From: Azospirillum sp. SYSU D00513
Lineage (GTDB): Bacteria > Pseudomonadota > Alphaproteobacteria > Azospirillales > Azospirillaceae
DNA length: 64,000 nucleotides
Assembly (NCBI RefSeq): GCF_017356015.1
Contig: NZ_JAFIQV010000001.1
Span: 62,001 to 126,000 of the forward strand
Direction of reading: 5' to 3'
The notes under the pieces were generated by a model. That model ran no database searches and was not told the DNA's origin. It saw nothing but the letters and a program-made list of their open reading frames with translations. Within the stretch, counting starts at the first letter, position 1. Each line of letters begins with the position of its first letter. The position numbers and the translations under genes are program-made. Shown one piece after another: positions 1 through 9,902 of the stretch.

Positions 1-383
1 TCGAACACCCCCACCGCGACCAAAAGGTCATTCCGGCGAGGGATATTGCAACTCAGCTATGACCTCGCGCCCGTGATGTCAACCTGCGCTTCCGTTTTTA
101 ACGGGCTGGATGCGCGTCTTTTTGAAAGGCCGCATGCTTCCGGAGCAGGTGGCAATCCAATATTTCGGGTTAATACGCCTATATTGCCGAGCCCTCCGAA
201 GGGGGCCGCGCATTGGCCTCCGGGACGGCATCCGGGACGATGGCGGGCCATCCTCTCCAACAGGCCGGAGGCGTGACCGATGCGCACCGCTAGGCATTTT
301 TTGCCGGGCAAAGAATGGTTCGACCGAAAGAATTAACCCTCTCTTCATCAAGACGACCCAGCATGAGCGCCATGGCCAGACCT
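1..383. other. Non-coding region upstream of the flagellar operon
   Basis: I find no convincing gene here. Reading frames that run through it join the fliF frame without a start or RBS of their own. A short hairpin (CCGTT/AACGG, 92-104) and a lone TTAACC half-site (333-338) are visible, but there is no complete CtrA box. The stretch probably holds the distal activator-binding sites of the fliF operon. Confidence 0.5.
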
Positions 384-399
384 CGGCGCGGAACTTGCA
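384..399 (+). promoter_or_regulatory. Sigma-54 (-24/-12) promoter of the fliF operon
   Basis: The sequence CGGCGCGGAACTTGCA matches the RpoN consensus TGGCACGNNNNTTGCA at all but two fixed positions. GG lies at 385-386 and GC at 397-398, with exact spacing. It lies about 90 bases before the fliF start, so transcription would begin near 410. The operon encodes FlbD, a sigma-54 activator, which makes feedback control plausible. A small hairpin (CCGGTC/GACCGG, 413-430) falls in the predicted leader. Confidence 0.6.
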
Positions 400-487
400 A
401 ACCTCCATCGGACCGGTCTTTCCGGACCGGCGGGAGGGCAGGATCCGCAGCCCGCGCCGGGGGTGGATTCCGTTCGGGGACAGTCGC

Positions 488-2152
488 GTGAACAACCTGA
501 TCCAGACCTTGCGCAATCTCGGGCCCGCCCGCCTCGCGGCGATCGGCGGGGTCGGTGTCGTGCTGATCGGGTTCTTCATCTACCTGGCGACCCGGCTGTC
601 CACGCCGGACATGGTGCTGCTCTACGCCGACCTCCAGCCGGCCGAGGCCGCCGCCATCTCCAAGAAGCTGGAGGAGGCGCGGGTCCCCTTCCAGGTGGAC
701 GCCAGCGGGACGAAGATCACGGTGCCGTCCGAGCAGGTCGGGCCGATGCGCATGCAGATGGCGGCCGCCGGCCTGCCGTCCGGCGGTTCGGTCGGCTACG
801 AGCTGTTCGACAAGTCCGAGGGCTTCGGCACCACCAGCTTCATGCAGAACATCAACCACCTGCGCGCACTCGAAGGCGAGATGGCGCGCACGGTGCAGAC
901 CCTGGCCGGGGTGAAGCAGGCGCGCGTCCATCTCGTGCTGCCCAAGCGCGAGCTGTTCGCCCGCCAGCAGAACCCGGCGACCGCCAGCATCTTCCTCCAG
1001 CTCCAGCCGGGTGCCCAGCTCTCCCGCGAGAACATCCAGGCGATCCAGCATCTGATCGCCGCCTCCGTGCCGAACCTGGACCCCAGCCGCATCTCCATCG
1101 TCGACGACAAGGGCAAGCTGCTCGCCCGCGGCACCGGCAACGACAGCGCGGACGCGCTGGCGGCCTCGGCGGAGGAGAAGAAGACCGCCTATGAGAGCCG
1201 CCTCGCCCGCACCATCGAGGACCTGCTCGGCCGCACCGTCGGCTACGGCAAGGTCCGCGCCGAGGTGTCGGCCGACCTGGACTTCGACCGCATCTCGACC
1301 CAGTCGGAGATCTTCGACCCCGAGAGCCAGGTCGTCCGCTCCACCCAGACCGTCACGGAGAATTCCGAGAGCAGCGACCGCGACCCGCTCCAGCCGGTGA
1401 CCGTCGACCAGAACCTGCCGACCGCGCAGGCCTCGGACAGCGCCTCGCCCCTGTCGCTGAACAAGTCGAACCGGAGCGAGGAGACGGTCAACTACGAGAT
1501 CAGCCGCACCACCAAGAACCATGTCCGCGAGACCGGCCAAGTGCGCCGCCTGTCCGTGGCGGTGCTGGTGGACGGCACCTACGCGCCCGGCCAGAACGGC
1601 GTGATGAGCGCCTACCAGCCGCGAACCGACCAGGAGCTGGAGAGCATCCGCACCCTGGTCCGCTCGGCCGTCGGCATCGACGGCGTGCGCGGTGACACGC
1701 TCGACGTCATCAACATGCGCTTCTGGCAGCCGGAGGACGACCTGCCGCCGCCGCCGGAGCTGATCCTCGGCATGCAGCGCGAGGATCTGATGCACATCGC
1801 CGAGATGCTGGTGCTGGGCATCGTCGCCATCCTGATCATCCTGCTGGTCATCCGCCCGCTCATCACCCGCGCCTTCGAGAAGGCGGAGGAGCAGGAGGAG
1901 GACGACATGGACCGGCTGCTCACCGACCAGAGCGGCATGCCGGCGGCGCTGGCCGCCCCGACCGGGGCTCTGGCCCAGGATCTGGCGCTGGAGGCCGCCC
2001 AGGCCGACGAGGATCTCGAGCAGATGATCGACATCAACCGGGTCGAGGGCCGCGTCCGCGCCTCCTCCCTGCGCAAGGTGGGCGAGATCGTCGAGAAGCA
2101 CCCGGAGGAGGCGGTCTCCATCCTGCGCAACTGGCTCTACCAGGAAACCTGA
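488..2152 (+). CDS. fliF: Flagellar MS-ring protein FliF
   Basis: FliF (about 554 aa) forms the membrane-supramembrane ring on which the flagellar basal body and export gate are built. The start is the GTG at 488, preceded by GGGGA nine bases upstream; the frame stays open much further 5' but that part is not FliF-like. An N-terminal membrane segment follows the first 20 residues, then the YscJ/FliF ring-building domains (PSEQVGPMRMQMAAAGLPSG region). A second membrane segment (MLVLGIVAILIILLVIRPL) lies before an acidic cytoplasmic tail ending in VSILRNWL, the usual FliG-binding end. It is the first gene of a long operon. No fliG follows it, which is noted as a finding. Confidence 0.95.
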   Translation: MNNLIQTLRNLGPARLAAIGGVGVVLIGFFIYLATRLSTPDMVLLYADLQPAEAAAISKKLEEARVPFQVDASGTKITVPSEQVGPMRMQMAAAGLPSGGSVGYELFDKSEGFGTTSFMQNINHLRALEGEMARTVQTLAGVKQARVHLVLPKRELFARQQNPATASIFLQLQPGAQLSRENIQAIQHLIAASVPNLDPSRISIVDDKGKLLARGTGNDSADALAASAEEKKTAYESRLARTIEDLLGRTVGYGKVRAEVSADLDFDRISTQSEIFDPESQVVRSTQTVTENSESSDRDPLQPVTVDQNLPTAQASDSASPLSLNKSNRSEETVNYEISRTTKNHVRETGQVRRLSVAVLVDGTYAPGQNGVMSAYQPRTDQELESIRTLVRSAVGIDGVRGDTLDVINMRFWQPEDDLPPPPELILGMQREDLMHIAEMLVLGIVAILIILLVIRPLITRAFEKAEEQEEDDMDRLLTDQSGMPAALAAPTGALAQDLALEAAQADEDLEQMIDINRVEGRVRASSLRKVGEIVEKHPEEAVSILRNWLYQET

Positions 2153-2167
2153 TCGGATGGGCACGCC

Positions 2168-2926
2168 ATGAGTTCGGTCCGCAAATTCCTGTTCAACGAA
2201 TCCTTCGACATCGACGTGCCGACGCGCGCCGTGGCGCCGGAGGAGGACGACTACCTGCCGCCGCCGGCACCGGAGCCCGACCCCGAACCCGAGCCGGCCG
2301 TCCCTCCCCCGCCGACCTTCAGCGAGGAGGAGCTGGCCGCCGCCCGCGCCGAGGCCTTCGCGGAGGGTGCCTCCTCCGGCCGTTCCGACGGCTACGGGAA
2401 GGGCTTCACGGACGGGCTCCAGAAGGGCCAGAAGGACGGGCACGAGAAGGCGCGCGCCGAAATCGAGGCGACCGTCCAGGCCCGGACCGCGAAGGCGCTG
2501 GAGCAGATCGGCGCCGGCGTGGCCTCCCTGATCGCCGCGCGCGAGGCCGACAACGCCCTGCGCAGCGACCAGCCGGTCCACATCGCGCTGGCCATCGTGC
2601 GCAAGCTGATGCCGGAACTGGCGCTGCGCGGCGGGCTGGGCGAGATCGAGGCGATGTTGCGCGCCTGCCTGACCGACCTGGTGGACGAGCCGCGCCTCGT
2701 GGTGCGGGTCGCCGACGCCATGGCGGAGCCCCTGCGCGAGCATCTGGAGCAGATCTCCAGCCTGCGCGGCTTCGGGGCCAAGCTGATGGTGGTGCCCGAT
2801 CCGGGCGTCAAGCCGGGCGACGCGCGCATCGAATGGGCCGACGGCGGCATGGAGCGCGACACGGCGCGCCTGCTGGCCGAGGTCGAACGCATCGCCGGAC
2901 GCCTGCTGGAGGCGCCCGCGCCATGA
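2168..2926 (+). CDS. fliH: Flagellar assembly protein FliH-like (FlbE type)
   Basis: A 252-aa protein in the position of fliH/flbE in alphaproteobacterial flagellar operons. FliH binds and restrains the export ATPase FliI and docks it to the C-ring protein FliN. The first third is proline and glutamate rich. Residues about 60-110 form an alanine/glycine-rich segment with small-residue spacing (AEGASSGRSDGYGKGFTDG) typical of the FliH helical stalk, followed by an alpha/beta C-terminal domain. It begins 15 bases after fliF and its TGA overlaps the ATG of a micro-ORF at 2923. Assignment rests on composition, length and position, because FliH proteins are poorly conserved. Confidence 0.8.
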   Translation: MSSVRKFLFNESFDIDVPTRAVAPEEDDYLPPPAPEPDPEPEPAVPPPPTFSEEELAAARAEAFAEGASSGRSDGYGKGFTDGLQKGQKDGHEKARAEIEATVQARTAKALEQIGAGVASLIAAREADNALRSDQPVHIALAIVRKLMPELALRGGLGEIEAMLRACLTDLVDEPRLVVRVADAMAEPLREHLEQISSLRGFGAKLMVVPDPGVKPGDARIEWADGGMERDTARLLAEVERIAGRLLEAPAP

Positions 2927-3039
2927 CCGACCGCATGAACACCGATACGTCCAACACGATCCATTCCAACACGGGCCATTCCAACACGGGCCATGCCCAG
3001 GCGCACCATCTGGCGCGCACACGGTTTTCGGAGATCTAG
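2923..3039 (+). CDS. Possible 38-aa micro-ORF with SNTGH repeats
   Basis: An ATGA overlap with the fliH-like stop codon starts this frame, and its TAG sits directly against the ATG of fliN, so it fills the fliH-fliN gap exactly. It would encode a hydrophilic His/Asn/Thr-rich peptide with three tandem pentapeptides (SNTIH, SNTGH, SNTGH). It may be translated only to couple fliH to fliN, or may be a remnant of an older fliN 5' end. I recognise no family. Confidence 0.35.
   Translation: MTDRMNTDTSNTIHSNTGHSNTGHAQAHHLARTRFSEI
2951..2995. repeat. Three tandem 15-bp units
   Basis: Three adjacent copies of CCAACACGGGCCATT occur; the first has AT instead of GG in the centre and the last ends in G. 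The unit is a multiple of three, so length changes would keep the micro-ORF in frame. The region is much less GC-biased at third positions than its neighbours. Confidence 0.8.
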
Positions 3040-3378
3040 ATGTCCAACGACAGCTTCTCGCTCGACGAGCTGGAAAACGGTGGCCGCGGCGGTGGCGGCG
3101 GTGACATGGACTACGACGCCGGCCTCGGCCCCGCCAAGGACCTGGAGGCGGTGTACGACATCCCCGTCCAGATCTCGGCGGTGCTCGGCAAGTCCACCAT
3201 GCAGGTGAGCCAACTGCTGAAGCTCGGCCGGGGTGCGGTGGTCGAGCTGGACCGCAAGGTCGGCGAGGCCATCGACATCTACGTCAACAACCGCCTGGTC
3301 GCGCGCGGCGAGGTGGTGGTCGTGGAAGACCGGCTCGGCGTGACGATGACCGAAATCATCAAATCGGAACGCGGATGA
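3040..3378 (+). CDS. fliN: Flagellar motor switch protein FliN
   Basis: A 112-aa FliN with a variable, glycine-rich N-terminus and a complete SpoA/FliMN C-terminal domain from about residue 35 (VYDIPVQISAVLG) through LLKLGRGAVVELDR and IDIYVNNRLVARGEVVVVED. FliN lines the lower C-ring, binds FliH-FliI cargo complexes and contributes to rotational switching. The gene directly abuts the micro-ORF at 2923-3039, and its stop overlaps the start of the MotA-like gene (ATGA, 3375-3378), which implies translational coupling. Confidence 0.95.
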   Translation: MSNDSFSLDELENGGRGGGGGDMDYDAGLGPAKDLEAVYDIPVQISAVLGKSTMQVSQLLKLGRGAVVELDRKVGEAIDIYVNNRLVARGEVVVVEDRLGVTMTEIIKSERG

Positions 3379-4265
3379 CCGTCTCGCCCGACACCGCCCC
3401 CGACACCAGGAAGGCCCGCGGCCGCAACGGCGGCGCCGCGGCCCCACCGCGTGCCGTCCGCCCGCGCGGCGGGCTCGACGCCGCGACGCTGATCGGGCTG
3501 GCCGCCGCGGCCGGCGTGATCCTGGTCGCCATGGCGGCCGGCGGCAGCCCGGGCGCCTTCCTCGACATGCCCTCGCTGCTGATCGTGCTCGGCGGCACGC
3601 TGGCCGTGACCACGGCCTCCTTCTCGCTGGGCGACGTGGCCGCGGCCTGGTCGGGTGCGGGCGCCGTTCTGGTGCAGAAGACCCGCGACCCGCGCGGCAT
3701 CGCCCGGCAGGTCATGCTGCTGGCCGAGGCGGCCAAGCGCACCGGCCCGGAGATCCTGCGCGAGCTGACCGGCGGGCTGAAGGGCGACCCCTTCCTGCAC
3801 CGCAGCGTCGCGCTGGTGACCCAGGGCCTTCCGGCCGACGACATCGAGCGCATGCTGGCCGGCGAGGTCGAGGCCTCGGGCGCCCACCGCATGCGCAGCG
3901 CCGCCGTGCTGCGCCGCGCGTCCGAGGTCGCCCCGACCATGGGGCTGATCGGCACGCTGGTCGGGCTGGTGCAGATGCTGGGCGGCCTGAACGATCCCTC
4001 CAGCATCGGCCCGGCCATGGCGCTGGCGCTGCTGACGACCTTCTACGGTGCCGTGCTCGGCAACGTCGTGCTCGCCCCTCTCGCCGCGAAGCTGGAGCGG
4101 ACGGCGGGCGAGGAGGCGCTGACGCGCACCCTCTACACCATCGGCGCGGTGTCCATCGCCCGCCAGGAGAATCCACGGCGTCTCGAGATGCTTCTCAACG
4201 CCGTCCTGCCGCCCGAAAAGCGGATCCAGTATTTCGACCGGGACGAGTCCCGGAGTGGAGTTTGA
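3375..4265 (+). CDS. MotA-family stator-like membrane protein
   Basis: A 296-aa protein of the MotA/TolQ/ExbB proton-channel family. After a basic N-terminus there are two membrane segments near residues 37-80. A cytoplasmic region with the IERMLAGEVEASG stretch follows, then the MotA signature APTMGLIGTLVGLVQMLG and a fourth membrane segment (ALLTTFYGAVLGNVVLAPLA). In stators this protein forms the outer subunit of an ion channel with MotB. No motB partner is present. Its location between fliN and flbD suggests a flagellum-specific role, but whether it is a working stator cannot be told from sequence. It overlaps fliN by four bases. Confidence 0.85.
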   Translation: MTVSPDTAPDTRKARGRNGGAAAPPRAVRPRGGLDAATLIGLAAAAGVILVAMAAGGSPGAFLDMPSLLIVLGGTLAVTTASFSLGDVAAAWSGAGAVLVQKTRDPRGIARQVMLLAEAAKRTGPEILRELTGGLKGDPFLHRSVALVTQGLPADDIERMLAGEVEASGAHRMRSAAVLRRASEVAPTMGLIGTLVGLVQMLGGLNDPSSIGPAMALALLTTFYGAVLGNVVLAPLAAKLERTAGEEALTRTLYTIGAVSIARQENPRRLEMLLNAVLPPEKRIQYFDRDESRSGV

Positions 4266-4268
4266 GCG

Positions 4269-5795
<1,527 letters not shown>

Positions 5796-5846
5796 GGCCG
5801 CTGAGGCGGGACGGGAACGGCGAACGAGGCGGCGGAAAGACGGACG

Positions 5847-8012
5847 ATGGCGCTCACCGAGCACACAGGCCAGGACGGACAGCGCGGCGGCGGGAACATG
5901 TCGGCGCTGACCGACATGCTCGGCGTCGCGAAGGCGTCGCTGAAGCGGGGCGACGTCGTGATGGCGGCCGGCATCATGCTGATCGTCGTCGGGCTGATCA
6001 TGCCGCTGCCGCCGCTGCTGCTCGACATGATGCTCGGCATCAACATCACGATTTCCGTCCTGATCCTGATGGTCGTGCTGTTCATCGAGAAGCCGCTCGA
6101 CCTGTCCTCCTACCCGACGATCCTGCTGATCACGACGCTGCTGCGCCTGTCGCTGAACATGGCGTCCACGCGCCTGATCCTGACGCACGGGCATGAGGGG
6201 ACGGAAGCCGCCGGCCAGGTCATCGAGGCCTTCGCCGGCTTCGTCATGGGCGGCGACTTCATCATCGGCGTGATCGTCTACGCGATCCTGACGATCGTGA
6301 ACTTCAAGGTCATCACCGCCGGTTCGGGCCGCATCGCCGAGGTGGCGGCGCGCTTCACGCTCGACGCCATGCCCGGCAAGCAGATGGCCATCGACGCCGA
6401 CCTGTCGGCCGGCATGATCGACGAGTCCACCGCGCGGGCGCGCCGCAAGGAGCTGGAGGACGAAAGCGCCTTCTTCGGTTCCATGGACGGTGCGTCGAAG
6501 TTCGTGAAGGGCGACGCGGTCGCCGGCCTGATGATCATGTTCATCAACATCATCGGCGGCGTGGCGCTCGCGGTGCTGCGCTACGACATGCCGGTGATGC
6601 AGGCGCTCGACGTCTTCACCAAGCTGACCATCGGCGACGGCCTGGTCTCGCAGGTTCCGGCCCTGGTGATCTCGATCTCCGCCGGCTTCCTGGTGTCGAA
6701 GGCGGGTGCCGGCGGCTCCACCGACAAGGCGGTGGTCGGCCAGCTTTCCAGCCATTCCAGCGCGCTCGCCCTGTCGGCCGCCGCCGTCGGCCTGCTGGCC
6801 TTCCTGCCGGGCATGCCGCTGCTGACCTTCGCGCCGATCGCCGCCGCCGTGGGCGGGGCTGCCTGGTACCTGCCGCGGATGCGCGCCAAGCAGGAAGTAG
6901 AGGAGGCGGAAGCCGCGGCCGCCGCCGCCGACGGGGCGGCCGGACCGGGCGGCGGTCCGGCGCCGGTCGCCGACGAGCCGATCGCCACGGCGCTCGCCAT
7001 CGACCTCATCCGGTTGGAGCTGGGCTACGGCCTCCTGTCGCTGATCAACCAGCCGCAGGCCGGCAGCCACCGGCTGACCGACCAGATCAAGGGGCTGCGC
7101 CGGCAGATCGCCGGCGAGGTCGGCTTCGTCATGCCGGCCGTGCGCATCCAGGACAACCTCCAGCTCCCGCCCAACAGCTACGTCATCCGCGTGAAGGAGA
7201 TCGAGGCCGGGCGCGGCGACATCCGGCCGAACATGCTGCTGGTCATGGACCCCCGCGGCGACGCCATGGCGCTGCCCGGCGAACAGACGGTGGAGCCCAC
7301 CTTCGGGCTGCCGGCCATCTGGGTCGAGCCGGGCTACCGCGAGGAGGCGCTGTTCAAGGGCTACACGGTCGTGGATCCCTCGACCGTCGTGACCACCCAC
7401 CTGACGGAGCTGATCAAGGACAACATGCCGGAGCTGCTGTCCTTCACCGAGGCGCAGAAGCTGCTCGACGAGCTGGACAAGGACCACCAGAAGCTCGTCG
7501 CCGACGTGGTGCCGAACCAGATCACGGTCGGCGGTCTTCAAAGGGTCCTACAGAACCTGCTTGCGGAACGCGTCTCCGTGCGTGATCTTCCCACCATCCT
7601 GGAGGGTATCTCGGAAGCGGCAAGCCAAACGCGCAGCATCACCCAGATTACCGAGCATGTGCGGTCGCGCCTTGCCCGGCAGATCTGCGACGCGAACATC
7701 AACGAGATGGGCTTCATCCCGTTGGTGACGCTCTCCCCGGAATGGGAGCAGAGCTTCGCGGAGTCGCTGGTGGGCGATGGCGACGACCGGCAGCTGACGA
7801 TGGCGCCCAGCAGGCTGCAACAGTTCATCACCTCCGTCCGCCAAACCTTCGAACGGCATGCCATGATGGGAGAAACTCCCGTTCTGCTGACCAGCCCGCT
7901 GATCCGCCCCTTCGTGCGCTCCATCGTCGAGCGCTTCCGGCCGGCCACCGTGGTGATGTCGCAGAACGAGATCCACCCCAAGGCGAAGATCAAGACCCTG
8001 GGACAGATCTGA
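5847..8012 (+). CDS. flhA: Flagellar export gate protein FlhA
   Basis: A 721-aa member of the FHIPEP/LcrD family and the large membrane component of the flagellar type III export gate. About eight membrane segments occupy the first 340 residues, with the family signature around RLSLNMASTRLIL near residue 100. A charged Ala/Gly-rich linker (about 350-380) leads to the cytoplasmic domain that docks export chaperones. The first in-frame ATG (5847) is used; an internal ATG at 5898 is a possible alternative because the first 17 residues are not conserved-looking. The stop overlaps an ATG at 8012 that opens a 19-codon frame reaching flhF. Confidence 0.96.
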   Translation: MALTEHTGQDGQRGGGNMSALTDMLGVAKASLKRGDVVMAAGIMLIVVGLIMPLPPLLLDMMLGINITISVLILMVVLFIEKPLDLSSYPTILLITTLLRLSLNMASTRLILTHGHEGTEAAGQVIEAFAGFVMGGDFIIGVIVYAILTIVNFKVITAGSGRIAEVAARFTLDAMPGKQMAIDADLSAGMIDESTARARRKELEDESAFFGSMDGASKFVKGDAVAGLMIMFINIIGGVALAVLRYDMPVMQALDVFTKLTIGDGLVSQVPALVISISAGFLVSKAGAGGSTDKAVVGQLSSHSSALALSAAAVGLLAFLPGMPLLTFAPIAAAVGGAAWYLPRMRAKQEVEEAEAAAAAADGAAGPGGGPAPVADEPIATALAIDLIRLELGYGLLSLINQPQAGSHRLTDQIKGLRRQIAGEVGFVMPAVRIQDNLQLPPNSYVIRVKEIEAGRGDIRPNMLLVMDPRGDAMALPGEQTVEPTFGLPAIWVEPGYREEALFKGYTVVDPSTVVTTHLTELIKDNMPELLSFTEAQKLLDELDKDHQKLVADVVPNQITVGGLQRVLQNLLAERVSVRDLPTILEGISEAASQTRSITQITEHVRSRLARQICDANINEMGFIPLVTLSPEWEQSFAESLVGDGDDRQLTMAPSRLQQFITSVRQTFERHAMMGETPVLLTSPLIRPFVRSIVERFRPATVVMSQNEIHPKAKIKTLGQI

Positions 8013-8067
8013 TGGCGCATGCGACGGACATGATCCGGGAACGGGCCGGTAGGCGGGAGGCCGGCCG

Positions 8068-9105
8068 ATGAGGCTGAAATCCTTCCACGCCAGGACCATG
8101 GCCGAGGCGATGCGCGACGTCCGCGCCGCCCTCGGCGACGACGCCATCATCGTCGCCACGCGCGAGGAGGAAGGCGGCGGAGTCCGTGTGACCGCCGCGG
8201 TGGAGGACGACGCGCTCGCCGCCGTCCACGCCCGCATGACCCAGCCGGTCGAGCCGGACGAGCCGGAAATCGACGTGGAGGAGGTGGTCGCCGACGCGCT
8301 GCACCGCCACGGCGTGCCGGCGGCCTTGGCCGAACAGCTGATCGACGCCGCCGCCGGGCTGGACACGGACGACCCGCGGCTGGCGCTGGGGGCGGCGCTC
8401 GACTCCGTCTACACCTTCAACCCGCTGCCCGACGGGCGCCGCATGGACCGGCCGCTGATGCTGGTCGGCCCGCCCGGCGCGGGCAAGACGCTGCTGGCCG
8501 CGAAGCTGGCCGCGCGTGCCATGTTCAAGAACCGCTCGGTCGGAGTCATCACCACCGACACGGTGCGCGCCGGCGGCGTGGCCCAGCTCTCCGCCTTCAC
8601 CCGGCTGATGAACATCAAGCTGGTGACGGTGGAGGATCCGGACGCGCTGGCCGGCGCCTTCGCCGTGAACAACGGCACGGACCTCGTCATCGTCGACACG
8701 GCCGGCCGCAACCCCTTCGACGACGGCGACATGGACGAACTCAAGGCCCTGCTCTCCGCCGGCGAGGCGGAGCCGGTCCTGGTCCTGCCCGCCGGCATCG
8801 ACGCCCTGGAGGCGACCGACATGGCCCAGTCCTTCCGGTCGGTCGGCGTCCGGCGGATGATCGTCACCCGCGTCGACATGGCGCGGCGTTACGGCAGCCT
8901 GCTGTGCATCGCGCACCGGGCGCGCCTGTCCTTCTGCGACATCAGCGTCTCCGCCAAGGTGGCGGAGGGGCTGACCGCACTGAACCCCGTGGCGCTCGCC
9001 CGGCTCATGATACCCGCCGAAGAAAAGGCGCCACGCGAGACGGCCCCGCCGGCCCGCGCCAAGAAGAAATCCGTCAGCTCTCCCTCGTCGAGGACCATTC
9101 CATGA
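8068..9105 (+). CDS. flhF: Flagellar SRP-like GTPase FlhF
   Basis: A 345-aa SRP-family GTPase that recruits early flagellar components and fixes the polar position of the flagellum. The N-terminal segment MRLKSFHARTMAEAM is typical of FlhF. G1 is VGPPGAGKT (about residues 132-140), followed by DTVRAGGVAQL, G3 VDTAGRNPF and a G4-like TRVD. The B domain is short and there is a basic C-terminal tail. Its stop overlaps the start of flhG by four bases (ATGA, 9102-9105), the usual coupled FlhF-FlhG arrangement. Confidence 0.93.
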   Translation: MRLKSFHARTMAEAMRDVRAALGDDAIIVATREEEGGGVRVTAAVEDDALAAVHARMTQPVEPDEPEIDVEEVVADALHRHGVPAALAEQLIDAAAGLDTDDPRLALGAALDSVYTFNPLPDGRRMDRPLMLVGPPGAGKTLLAAKLAARAMFKNRSVGVITTDTVRAGGVAQLSAFTRLMNIKLVTVEDPDALAGAFAVNNGTDLVIVDTAGRNPFDDGDMDELKALLSAGEAEPVLVLPAGIDALEATDMAQSFRSVGVRRMIVTRVDMARRYGSLLCIAHRARLSFCDISVSAKVAEGLTALNPVALARLMIPAEEKAPRETAPPARAKKKSVSSPSSRTIP

Positions 9106-9896
9106 CCGAACCGGTGTTTCCGGCCGCACTCAAGAACGTTCGCCCGCTGCGCGGCGCCAACGTCATCGCCGTGGCCAGCGGCAAGGGCGGCGTCGGCAAG
9201 ACGTGGTTTTCGATCACGCTGGCGCACGCGCTGACCCGCATGGGCAAGAACGCGCTGCTGTTCGACGGCGACCTCGGGCTCGCCAACGTGGACATCCAGC
9301 TCGGCTTCACCCCGCGCAGCGATCTCGGCGCCGTGCTGAACGGCGAGGTGACGCTGGCCAAGGCGGCGCAGCGCTGCCAGGAGACGGGCTTCGACATCGT
9401 CGCCGGCCGTTCGGGCTCCGGCACGCTGGCCCAGCTTCCGAGCCAGCGCCTGTCCAGCCTGCGCAACGACCTGCTGGAGCTGGCGCGCAACTACGACTGC
9501 GTGATCATGGACATGGGCGCCGGCGTGGACCGCACGGTGCGCACCCTGTCCGGCCCGGCCGGGGTGACGCTGGTGGTGACGACGGACGAGCCGACCTCGC
9601 TGACCGACGCCTACGCCTTCATCAAGCTCACCCACGCCACCAACCCGGCGGCCGACCTGCGGGTCGTCGTCAACATGGCGCAGAGCGTGAAGGACGGGGA
9701 GCGCACCTACAACACCATCCTGAAGGCCTGCCAGAACTTCCTGAAATACAAGCCGGGGCTGGCCGGGATCATCCGCCGCGACATGAAGGTGCGCGACACC
9801 ATCCGCAGCCAGGCCCCGCTGCTGACCCGCTCGCCGACCAGCGAGGCCGCGCAGGACGTCCAGGCCATCGCGCAGCGGCTCCTCAGCGGCTCCTGA
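9102..9896 (+). CDS. flhG: MinD-like ATPase FlhG (FleN/YlxH)
   Basis: A 264-aa deviant-Walker ATPase that limits flagellar number by acting on FlhF and, in some bacteria, on the master regulator. The motif ASGKGGVGKTWFSITLA near residue 26 is the MinD/ParA P-loop, followed by LFDGDLGLANVDIQLG and VIMDMGAGVD. The start at 9102 overlaps flhF and places the P-loop at the usual distance; the frame extends upstream inside flhF but that part is antisense-like noise. The C-terminal helix that MinD uses for membrane binding is short here (AIAQRLLSGS). Confidence 0.92.
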   Translation: MTEPVFPAALKNVRPLRGANVIAVASGKGGVGKTWFSITLAHALTRMGKNALLFDGDLGLANVDIQLGFTPRSDLGAVLNGEVTLAKAAQRCQETGFDIVAGRSGSGTLAQLPSQRLSSLRNDLLELARNYDCVIMDMGAGVDRTVRTLSGPAGVTLVVTTDEPTSLTDAYAFIKLTHATNPAADLRVVVNMAQSVKDGERTYNTILKACQNFLKYKPGLAGIIRRDMKVRDTIRSQAPLLTRSPTSEAAQDVQAIAQRLLSGS

Positions 9897-9902
9897 CGCC
9901 CG

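Noticed and set aside
149-170. TGGCAATCCAATATTTC as a second sigma-54 promoter before fliF
   Set aside because: The -12 GC dinucleotide is missing at the required spacing; the site at 384-399 is far better.
333-338. TTAACC as a CtrA site upstream of fliF
   Set aside because: Only a half-site; no TTAA or near match seven bases upstream.
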